From: Mikania micrantha
Lineage: Eukaryota; Streptophyta; Magnoliopsida; Asterales; Asteraceae
Length of the DNA stretch: 64,000 nt
Direction of reading: 5' to 3'
NCBI GenBank assembly: GCA_009363875.1
Contig: CM018697.1
Coordinates: forward strand, 54,577,484 to 54,641,483
The translations under genes were made by a program, and so were the position numbers. Below are positions 54,867 to 64,000 of the stretch, piece after piece. How positions within the stretch are numbered: the first letter of the stretch is position 1; the number at the start of each line of letters is the position of its first letter. Below the pieces are notes generated by a model, which saw only the letters and a program-made list of their open reading frames with translations, made no database searches and was not told the DNA's origin.

Positions 54867-57799
54867 GTTCGATTTGGGAACCCAAGCCTTTACAGTCTTG
54901 GGTTGACCCAAAGAGTCTCGGATCAAAACATCGATCCATTTACCATCTGAAATAGCCTTGTCTGAAGTGGGTGGACCTGAAGTCTCAGACTTGACCTTCC
55001 AGACTGCATTTTTACTGAAAGAATTTTTTAGATAAATGGATGATGATTTAACTTGATTAACATTTACCATCTTGGGAACATTCAAGTTCACCAGTTTCCT
55101 TTAACCCTTATCCACAGGTTTAATTTGTGTGAATTGTTTGGGTTTTGTCTGATCTGACTTGGATTCAGATTTGACAGCTTTGATGAAAACCTGATTTAGT
55201 TTTCTGGGTGGTGCAATCATTGGTCTAACCAGGTGTGGACAAAATCTGACTATGTGTCCAGGTGTACCACACTCAAAACAAACGTTGTTACCCTTTTTAC
55301 GAAAATGTTTTAATTCAGAGAAAGACATTCTTTTTGATTTGAAAACATTAGTTTGAGACTTATTCTGATTAAAACCCAAACCCTTTCTCCCATTAGGAAC
55401 AAGATTGTCATTCTTGTTTGACACACATGCTTCATTTTCTTTCGAAGCTTTAACAAAGCTTAAAGATTGATAAATCTTTGATGATGAGATTGGGTCACCT
55501 TTCATAACTACAGAAGATTTATTCTGAGTAGTAACACAATCAGAGGAATAGTCAGATTCATCCTCAGAATCTGAGACCCAATCTTCAACAATCCCCTCCA
55601 CAAAAGATTCCTCTGACAAGGAGGAACCTTCATCAGTAATCATCCCTATTGGATCAATTACTAATGGAGTTTTAACTTGAAAATCTTTAACATCTTTGTC
55701 ATCAGGTGAATTGACAAAGTTGTTCAAGATTGGTGGAGGACAATGTTGATAGCTAACTTTTCATTTATCCTTATGATCAGCACATTTGCTGATCATGTGC
55801 TCAATGATATAAGATGCGCTCTCATAGCTCTTGAGCTTTTGTCCTAGGGTCTCATAATCACACTCAACTATGGCTAACTTCTTCTTTATCTCATTGATGG
55901 TATTGAGATAAGAAGTTATAGCATCTTGCTTGTTAAGAACAGCAATCTCAGCTTCATGAAGTTGTCTGTTTAAAAGTTCAATTTTAGCTTGAAAATCATT
56001 TTCATTAGATTTCAAAAATTTGTTTGCTTCAATACACTGGTTGAGATCGCTGATCAAAGAAGCATTGTGATTTTGATAAGAAAGGACCTTGCTGTTAAGG
56101 TCAACACAATTAAAAAAACTATAACAAAAAGATGAACACTCATCAGATACCTGATCAGATTGTGAAGTTGCAGCAGGAGTAGCAGATGAGTTTACCATCA
56201 AACCAAACTGAGTAGTTGATTCTTCAATATCAGCATCAAAATCTGCTAGAGTGTCTGAGTCTGATAAGCTTTCTGACTCTGAACATGATGTTTCTTCTCG
56301 ACTAATATTTGCTTCTCCTGAGGTACTATCTTCATTTTGATCATCCAATTTCTTGATCTCAGCAACACATGCTTTATCATGTTCCTTCTGATCATGATTA
56401 AATCTGAAATCCCAGTTTTCACCCTCATCTTGTTGAACCAACAACGCTTTGCCTGAGTTAGATGAACCAGCTTGAACAGGAGAATCAATAGGAACAAGCC
56501 TTCTTTCTGGATTTGTAGAAGATGATTTCTGATGATGAAAAGGATTTTTATTTCCTGCTTTCTTTGGCTTTTTTGACTGTCTAGCAAAGTGACCTTTCTC
56601 CCCACAATTTTAACAAGTGACAGAGGCCATGCCAAAACCAAACTTAGATTCCTTGTTCAAGTTAATGTCTTTACCAGTCCTTTTGACAAACTCCTTAGCT
56701 CTTCTTACAGCACTTGCCAAAGCCCACATGATGTCAATCCTTTCCATGTCGTCTGGATCTATTTGAGAATAGTCTTCATTTGTCAATTAAGGATTGCCAA
56801 TCAGTCCTGCTACCAGTCCATCATAAGAACTAACCAAAGTGGACAAAAGACCCATATGTTCTTTAGCAATCTCAACAGTAACTTTATCAAAATTTTCAGT
56901 CTTCAGACTTGTGACAGGTTGATGATGTTCCTTTTGTGAGCTGGATGAGGAGGATGACTGACTAAAATGAATCTGAGCAGAAGACGGAGCTTCATTCGTC
57001 TTAGAAACAAAGGTTGTCTTCAATGGAGCATGTGAGGATGCTTTTTCAACTGTAGGAGTAGAATAATACAATGATGGATCCTGAACTTGAGCAACCCGTT
57101 TAGCTTTCCACTTGTTCTCTATTTCCTGCTCCTTCAGCTTCTGAATGAAATCATTTATGTCCATATGTCCCATCATCTCATTCTGTTTAAGCCCCATCGA
57201 AAATGATTCCCACTTTGGAGGTAGAGCATCTGCTAAACACTGAATCTTCTCCTGAGTAGTAGTCTTGACTTCATGATTGAACAGCTCACTCAAAAGATGA
57301 TAGAATCTGGCAATCAACTCATCCAAAGATTCATTTCCAACATACATGAAACTATTGAACTCCTTTCTTAAAGCTTTTGACTTGATATTCTCAAAGCATC
57401 ATTGCCCTCATAACGCTGTTGCAAAGCATCCCACAAATACTTAGAAGGTGTAAACTGTCTAAACTGATGGAAAATGTCAGTAGCAATGGATTGAGATAAA
57501 ATAGCATAAGCCTTCTTCTCATAATCATAAAGCTTCCTTTGAGGCTCAGTCATCCTTGTGACTAGCCTAGGAGTTCCATCGTCATTCAGAGGCCTCAGAT
57601 AACCTCCTTCAATCATCATCCACAAGTTAGTATCTACCCCATTGATGTGAATCTCAAATCTATATTTCTAGTGTGGATAATCATCAAAGGATAGCAACTT
57701 GGGAGCTTTGTTGGAGTTCCCTGTCTCAGTCTCAGTCTCAGTCAACAGTAAAGTCTGAATGCGATGATTCTGATTAGCCATTAATGCTAAATCCTCCAT
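54864..57799 (-). pseudogene. Copia B gag with several stops and frameshifts
   Basis: ATG at 57799 (MEDLALMANQNHRIQ). UBN2-type Gag core: APKLLSFDDYPH, KKAYAILSQSIATDIFHQFR, LWDALQQRYEGND, LADALPPKWESFSMGLKQ (to about 56790). First knuckle near 56600 (NCGEKGHFARQ, its first Cys codon now stop-adjacent), acidic Ser-rich segment, coiled coil near 56090-55800, second knuckle CFECGTPGHIVRFC near 55250, C-terminus AWVPKSN. Breaks near 57660 (stop), 57350 (slip), 56785, 56600, 55740 and 55095. Very similar to copia C gag in content. Confidence 0.87.
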
Positions 57800-58395
57800 T
57801 TAAACAAGAACAACTAGATTCAACACTTAGAAAATTTTTCAGACTGATGGCCGAATGAAGATGCTTGGGGCGAATGTTGGGTCACCGAATAAACTGATTC
57901 TGGCGAATGACAAGTTGAGTATGACTATCAGGACGAATGAATCCTATTCGGCGAATGAAGGGTCGAATGAGGCAATTCGCCGAATGAGAGTTGAGAATGA
58001 AGCAATTCGCCGAATGAGAGTTGAGAATGAAGCTATTCGCCGAATGAACAAAACGAATGGAGCTATTCGGCGAATGACACTGGCGCATGGTGCTATTCGA
58101 CGAATGATACTTATTCGGCCGCCATGCTCATTCGGCCGATCTGAGGGTTTTAGCAATGAAAATCGCAATAACTTTCGATTTAAACCAGATCTAAGTACCA
58201 AATTTGGTACAGAACACCATGATATGATTATGGACAAATTGGGATAAAAGTTTGAACAATAACACCACAAAAATCCACGGATTTTTAATGTAACAGTAAC
58301 TTTTTGGCCAAAGCAATCAGGGTTTTGCAGGTTTCGAAAATCCAAACTGAGATCTGATGATTTTGAATGGAAATCAAGCAGAATCAAGTGCCAAA
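57800..58395 (-). other. Leader of copia B with ATTCGCCGAATGA array
   Basis: Between PBS and gag. Positions 57845-58140 hold many cgaatgaagggtcgaatg, aattcgccgaatgagag and ctattcggcgaatg words, including a 30-bp phrase (agttgagaatgaagcaattc...) present twice in tandem. No coding function is supported; the Ile/Arg-rich ORF on the minus strand is the repeat read as protein. Confidence 0.75.
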
Positions 58396-58407
58396 GCTCT
58401 GATACCA
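58396..58407 (-). other. Primer-binding site of copia B
   Basis: Minus strand TGGTATCAGAGC, three bases inside the 5' LTR. Confidence 0.9.
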
Positions 58408-58410
58408 CTT

Positions 58411-59047
58411 TGTACGATCTCGTAGGAGCTCGGAAACAATCTGATTCCAAGAGAAATCTGCTTGACAGCCTCAGGAATAGTGCGGAATCCTATTCCCGGG
58501 TTTTCCAATCGAAATCAACAGCAACCGTGGTGAATCGAGAGAGTAGAATCAACATGTGAGTGAGAATCGATCACCACGGGTTGAGAATCGAAGTTGGACG
58601 GTAAGAATCGCTCAAAACTTCAAGGGTTTGACACTGAAGTGCACTGGGAAGAATGAGGACTCAGAAAAGTTAGGTTTGAAATGATTTTAACTTGTATATA
58701 TAGACTGTAGTCATTTGGCCGAATGAGTGGCCGAAGCAGCTCATTCGGCGAATGACTATGTCGAATGGACAAGTCAGTCGAATGAGTCATTCGGCGAATG
58801 ACTCATTCGCTCGCCTATGTCATTCGCTAGGGCCTTCATTCGGCGAATGACTTCATTCGTTAGAGTCATTCGCCCGAATGGTGAGAACACATACTTAACA
58901 TTAAACATTACTAAATAAAATCAAACAAACATATAATCAATATTTAAACATTAATATCAACAAATAAAGACAACTTCCATTAATATAACTTGAACTTTAC
59001 ATGATGGTTAATACAAAATTGAACTAGGGACATAAAATGCATCTACA
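58411..59047 (-). repeat. 5' LTR of copia B (637 bp)
   Basis: Plus strand tgtacgatct to aatgcatctaca, paired with 31316-31939. It has 13 extra bases (aatgactcattcg) inside the word array near 58797. Confidence 0.93.
58695..58702 (-). promoter_or_regulatory. Probable TATA box in 5' LTR of copia B
   Basis: tatatata, conserved in the partner LTR (31600-31607), just downstream of the ATTCG word array in transcription direction. Confidence 0.5.
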
Positions 59048-59052
59048 ATTCG
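59048..59052. repeat. Target-site duplication of copia B, right copy
   Basis: attcg, identical to 31311-31315. Confidence 0.92.
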
Positions 59053-62000
59053 TTGAACTCAGGCACTTGTTTTGTTAAAGTAGTTTCGTTTGATACATTT
59101 AAAATAGATTCTTTGAAAATGTTTGCTTGATTCGTCAAAATGTTTCTTTGAACACAAATATCCAATTAGGTTATAAGTAGATAATCTATAGTAAAACCTG
59201 CAATAAAATTTACCTAGATATAATCTAGGAAAACATTTATACATACAAAATATAGATGATTTAAAAGCATTTAAGTAATATATAATCCAGGGAACATAGT
59301 TTGCGCATGCTTCTTAGCCCCACATTTATGAAACAAAAATGTTTAAAAAAGGGGCAATGAACTCACATGTGTTGTAGCTCTTATGATTCAACCAAGAAAG
59401 ATGTGTGCACTCGTTTTTTTGTAAGCTAGGTATCTTCAGCACTTGAGTTGATTTATTATGATTCGTATACTATAAGTATTTATAGTTTGACGCATGTATG
59501 GTTTTGGTCTCGGTGTGCAACTAAGTGTCCTAAATACTTACTAATGTGTTGCTATAATTTCTCTAGGTCATTCTAAGTAAGATACTATCTACTAACCCTT
59601 ATCCCTTAACTAATAGAGAATTAACCTTATTTACTTAAGGCAAATGATAAAAAATACAAATTTTAAATAAATCATCATTTATAAATCTTATTTAAGTTAT
59701 AAAAGCTAAGTTCAGAATTCTTTAAGTTGCTTTAAAATGTTTTAGTAAAACAAGTCATGATGATCTTTATAAAACTATGTTTACATGTTAAAAATCATTA
59801 CATTTTAGTAAAACATAAGTTAGTTTTATGAAAAATACAAGTTAAACATGTTAGAATTTAAGTTAATCTTACTAGATTAACTTCAAGTCCTTTGATAGTT
59901 CTTTGTTAACCAATTTGATTCATGTTTCTTCTTGAATTGATTATCATCCAATTATCCATTTGATAACTAGATTGAAGATAACTTAATAAGAAATCTAAGT
60001 GTTGGGTACTGACAACTCAATGTCAATGTCCCATACTTAGACATTTTCCTTGAAAACTCATGGATCCATCTAGTTCCTTAGTTCTTTGTACTCCCTTAAT
60101 CACTTAACAACTCTTATTTTTTTTATACTTATTAGCAAACTTAGTTTATTTGTTTAGAAAATCTTAACTTAGGATTGGTATCTTTAGGGTTTTAAGTTAA
60201 CACTTACTTAATCACCCTTAAATCATACCCATTACTAATCTCTTAGTTAAGATTCCATGTGATAAATCCAGGTGTTTGAACCCAATCTGGTTGTTAAAAC
60301 ATGTATTTTCATGTTAAAATAGTTTTAGAAAACTTTGATAAGGAAAATCCTTAGTATCAATTGACACCAAATCGGTTAACACAACAAATGGTCCCTTCGA
60401 ACTCTTGTTGATGTTAACAACTTAACTTATGATTTTATTCAACAAATCAAGGTATTTCCAACCCCAAACGATTGATAAAACACTTGCTCATATGTCACAT
60501 TAGTTTAGAAATGTTTTGGGTTAAAGATCCTTAATATCGTTGGCTAACCAAACCGGTTTAACACCCATGAAACCCTAACCGGCATCACCCGACTAACTCA
60601 TGTTTAAACACATCCCCTGATCTCGTTTATTGATGTTTTTAGTTGGTTAAAAGCTTTAAATACTTGGAGGAAATGAAAGTAACTAATATCGATGTCCATC
60701 AGTAGTATCGACAGCCACAAGTTCAGTATTATCGACGAACAGTAGATGAGGGTCCTTCGATTCTATATGTTCGATGACATAGATTCGACAGCCCTTAGGG
60801 CCATTGATACTAGTAGTATTTTGGCATCTGAAATAAAAGAGCATCGATACTATTATCTTCGATCACCAGCCATCGACTTCATCGAGATTACTAATCTCGA
60901 TATATGAAGATGGACATGATCTTCATCTGTCCATACTAGCTCGTGGAACATTTCTTGTGTTGATATTAAGTTTCCAAGGTCTTACTTCGATTCTAGCTCT
61001 ACTAAACTTCAATCCAACATAATCATTAAGTTTTTACACTGATTTTGTGCCATCCTAAGGGTTTAAATGGTCGAAATTCGGCTGTAAAGTGAGAAGCTCA
61101 CCGGAACAGTAACAGCAACAAAAACAGCTCGTTCGAACTCGTTTTTACCTTGTTTATGATGATCCAAAACTTGATTTTCTTTTTATTTTTTTCACAATCT
61201 ACACGTTTCTACACTCGTTTTGACACTAAAAATCATGCGATTTGGTGCAGATTTGAGTGACAAAGAGGGTTTTCTTGAAAGACAAAAGTTAGAGAAAGAA
61301 AATGACGGGTGTAGTGAGAGAGTGTGGTAGTTGGGGTTAAATAAATGACATTTAATGTCATTTAAACATTTTTAACATTCCGACGTGTTCGGGTTTGTTC
61401 GGTTTCACGTGGATGCGTTGGTTTTCAGTTTTATCATAACGAAACGATACGACATTAAAAATAGAGTTTTCTAAATTATTTTTGGTGGTTATTCCTAGTA
61501 AATTAACTAAATATCTTTTAAATATTTTTAAAATTTTGAAAACGTTTAATTTAACTGTTTCATCGAATCGTACGGTTTTTCGCTCGTATTCGTACATATC
61601 GTTACCCGTACGAAGAGGACGACAACTGTACTTTTCGATTTGATTTTCTAATTATTAGACACCATTCAAAACGTTAAACTTACAGATTTATTCCTGCGAA
61701 TCGTCACCCAAACGAATACTTCGTCAGTTTAATATTCACGTAACAACGTTTGTTATCCTTTTGTTCTACGTTTTCTCACATACGTTTATACATAATAAAA
61801 CCTAACTAACACCCACATAACAAACATGTATTGTCAGACATGATTCTGACTGTTAAATCATCGATTCATAACATATTTATGAAATAGATTCGTAATAGTT
61901 TCATATATTGAATAACAAATAGAAAGTAATACACATAGTTTCGTACCTGATCTACTGTACAAGTTACTGTTTTCACTACTGTTCGGACACTGATGTTACA
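59053..62000 (-). mobile_element. Gypsy solo LTR H, right part
   Basis: Continues 30084-31315 across the copia B insertion; the gattcgt word array runs up to both sides. It ends cggacactgatgttaca at 62000, the inverted start of LTR I. Segments near 61560-61780 match F and I LTR starts (gaatcgtcaccc, acgaatacttcg). A non-coding A/T-rich stretch occupies 59150-60650. The following gaaag (62001-62005) is the right target copy. Confidence 0.87.
60670..60915. repeat. TATCGAT/TCGATACTA word array in LTR H
   Basis: Irregular copies of atatcgatgtcc, agtatcgacag, ttatcgacg, catcgatactatt and atctcgat. A second low-order array in this LTR, with a different word from the one at 30690-30845. Confidence 0.65.
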
Positions 62001-63937
62001 GAAAGAATTGAAATTATGTGGGCTTTTGCAAGTGCAGTTAGAAGGGCTAAAGACTTTGTTTGAAGAACAGGGAAGGACATAAACATTAGCAAGTATTCAA
62101 AGTTTGTATTTGATGTGTCCTCAGTTACTAGTTACAATTGTGGTGCCAAAGGACATTTTGTTAGACAGTGCAACAAGCCAAAGAAGATGGGGAACAAGAA
62201 TCCATTCAAGAATCAAAAATCATATTCTTCGAATCCTGAGAGACGTTTAGTTCTAATTGAGACACCTTCTCTGGAAATTTCTTCAAATGCAAACATGGCC
62301 CTTATGGTTCAGAATGATGAAGGGAAGAACTGGGAGTTCAGATTTAATTCTGATAAAGGAACAAACGAGAAAGCTTGTATTGCTGAGATCAACGATGAAA
62401 CTGAAACTATTTCATAGAATGATTCAGAAGAAAGGAACTTAGGAATGGATGACTCATCAGGTTCAAAGGATGAAATCTCTCCAGATTCAGAAACTCAAGG
62501 AGGCACTAATGCTCATTCTGAAGATCAACACATCGCACAATTTGCTTTGATGGCTGATACTACTTCCTCATCCCAGAATGGTCAAGTATATGATGATTGT
62601 CTTCACTTAACTCCAGATGTTTCCATTGTGTTGGCCTTGAAAGTAAGGTCTTGGCATATCAAGAGCATGATGCTACTTTTATTAGTGATCTTAATCTGTG
62701 TATTGAAGCTAATCACATTTTAAAATCTAATGAAAAGGATTTTCAGGAAAAAATTGAATCTTTAAACAAACAAATACATGAGATTGAGATCACAGTGCTT
62801 AACAAGCAAGATGTCATCAATTCTTATCTCAATACCATCAATGTGGCTAAGAATAAATTAGCTAGTGTTGAGTGAGACTATGAGACTTTGAATCACAAGC
62901 TCATGAGTTATGAGAGTTATTTTTATATCATTGAGCAAATGATCAGTGATGTGACTGATCTAAAAGGGAAGAGTAAAGAAGTGAAGTACAACCATTGTCC
63001 TCCACCAGTCCTAAACTGTTATGTCAATTCACCAAATGAAAAAAAAAATCAAAGATTTTCATGTTAAAACTTCGGTGGTAATTGATCCTCTTGGTGTTAT
63101 TTGAATGAGGATTCTTCATCTTCTGAAGAATCATTTGTGGAGGGAGTGGTTGAGGATTGGGTCTTTCATTCTAAGGATGATTTTTCTTCATCATTCATTA
63201 CTGTTACTATTGAGAATCATAAAAATAGTGTCAAAAAGGTTGATCCACTCCCATCAAAGTCAATGTTACCCTATTTGACTTCAAAATTTTCTAAAGCTAT
63301 AGGCTTTGTGAGGACTTCACAAAATGGTGAAGAAAGTGTGTCCAACAAGACTGACAATCTCGTTTTGAATGGGACAAAGGGTTTGGGATTTAAACATGAC
63401 AAAACAAAATCAACTGATTTGCTTAGAAACAATGTTTCTAAATTTCAAAACAAACAATTTAAGGCCAAAACCAAACTGTTTTCTTCAAAAGATAGAAGAG
63501 CTTGTATTGAATGTGGTGCATTGGGGCACCTTGCTAGATATTGCCCTCATCTGAATAGACCACATTATGCACCACATATAAAAACAAATCAGTCTTTTGC
63601 TAACGAGGCCAAATCAGTTAATCATTTACCCCAAATCAAAACCAAACACCCAAATCCCATCAAGTCTCAGGATAAGGGAAAAAGGGTAATTGTTGATTGG
63701 AATACACTCAAGATTGTTCCCGTCAAACACTCCAAACCATCATTTTTCTATTTCAAACACTCTTTCAGCAAAACTACTATCTGGAAGCGAAAATCTGAGA
63801 CTTCAGTTCCAAACATTGATAAATCTTCAAACCTTTCGGATAAAATGACTCAGGATGGACAATGGATTGAAATGAAGATCATAGACTCAATGGGTCAACA
63901 AAAGACTGTAAAGGCTTGGGTTCCCAATTTCAACTAA
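62001..63937 (+). pseudogene. Copia C gag, second part
   Basis: RIEIMWAFASAVRRAKDF, a stop (TGA near 62059), then the first knuckle with its first Cys changed to Tyr (YNCGAKGHFVRQC, near 62128-62170), an acidic Ser-rich segment, a coiled coil near 62700-62870, second knuckle CIECGALGHLARYC (63500-63545) and the C-terminus KAWVPNFN. Stops near 62415 and 62875 and slips near 62600 and 63050 break it; the last 278 codons (63104-63937) are open. Confidence 0.85.
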
Positions 63938-63955
63938 TAATTTGTGTATGTGCAG
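63935..63955 (+). promoter_or_regulatory. Gag-pol junction of copia C: double TAA then acceptor-like tract
   Basis: taataatttgtgtatgtgcag then gttgcc starts pol. Two consecutive stops make readthrough unlikely; the tract ends in CAG like the junctions of A and B. Confidence 0.5.
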
Positions 63956-64000
63956 GTTGCCCTAAATGCTGCTCTTAACAATACTTGGATCATTGAAAGT
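63956..64000 (+). CDS. Start of copia C pol, cut by window edge
   Basis: Fifteen codons, VALNAALNNTWIIES, aligning with VAPTAALNSSWIVDY of copia B pol, just before the protease Asp-Ser-Gly. The usual Asp reads Glu here (IIES), so the protease may be dead. Confidence 0.7.

Larger units (their letters stand above)
31316..59047 (-). mobile_element. Copia element B with both LTRs, carrying nested gypsy I
   Basis: Minus-strand element bounded by LTRs 58411-59047 (5') and 31316-31939 (3') and a perfect ATTCG duplication. Order: LTR, PBS, leader, gag, pol (split by I at 40157-54325), spacer, ORF3, PPT, LTR. Without I it would be about 13.6 kb. By eye I count roughly 30 substitutions and one 13-bp indel between the LTRs, so insertion is not recent, and all ORFs carry stops. 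Confidence 0.93.
62001..64000 (+). mobile_element. Copia element C, right part, continuing beyond window
   Basis: Joins 30078 after removal of H and one target copy: the reading across the join gives PDDM, G or E, then RIEIMWAFASAVRRAKDF, matching copia B gag (ERIDIMWALASAVRRAKEF). The rest of pol lies outside the window. Confidence 0.9.

Noticed and set aside
57882..58088. Minus-strand ORF with repeated Asn-Ser-His-Ser-Ala-Asn residues
   Set aside because: Translation of the ATTCGCCGAATGAG leader repeats, with no sign of protein constraint.
1..64000. Host protein-coding genes or tRNA genes
   Set aside because: All substantial coding belongs to retroelements; the tRNA-like matches are short primer-binding sites next to LTRs.

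Overview
This window is a block of nested LTR retrotransposons from a plant nuclear genome. I found no host gene, rRNA, tRNA or CRISPR array. The coding sequence is Ty1/copia and Ty3/gypsy Gag-Pol. Primer-binding sites match plant initiator-tRNA-Met, and the LTRs end in TG...CA. A large third ORF downstream of copia pol resembles uncharacterised proteins I associate with composites (Asteraceae), so I infer an Asteraceae-like genome. That assignment is from memory and was not searched.

Layout. (A) 1-10757, minus: a SIRE/Maximus-like copia element with 5' LTR, open gag, pol with one frameshift, and a third ORF open for 984 codons to the window edge. A sits in the gag of (F) 10758-~17086, minus: a chromovirus-type gypsy arranged pol end - 3.5 kb LTR - extra ORF - gag. 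(D) ~17087-27621, minus: an older decayed copia with pol and third-ORF remnants, its third ORF split by (G) 17741-~20540, a gypsy LTR fragment. (C) 27779-30083 and 62001-64000, plus: a copia element lying within D's pol. C's gag is split by (H) 30084-31315 and 59053-62000, a minus-strand solo gypsy LTR of about 4.2 kb. H is split by (B) 31316-59047, a minus-strand copia with both LTRs and a perfect ATTCG target duplication. B's pol is split by (I) ~40157-54325, a plus-strand gypsy array ordered internal - LTR - internal - LTR. The nest D>C>H>B>I is five insertions deep.

How the parts fit. Each copia element encodes Gag (UBN2-type capsid region, zinc knuckles, coiled coil), then Pol (protease, integrase, reverse transcriptase, RNase H), then a third ORF where SIRE-type elements carry an env-like ORF. 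I see no signal peptide or membrane segment in the third ORF, so I do not call it an envelope protein. Two recurrent patterns deserve attention. First, pyrimidine-rich tracts ending in CAG or TAG sit before pol in A, B and C and before the third ORF in A, B and D, suggesting expression from spliced RNAs. Second, each family has its own short, often palindromic motif that recurs in the LTR, the leader or the pol-ORF3 spacer. All alignments were made by eye.
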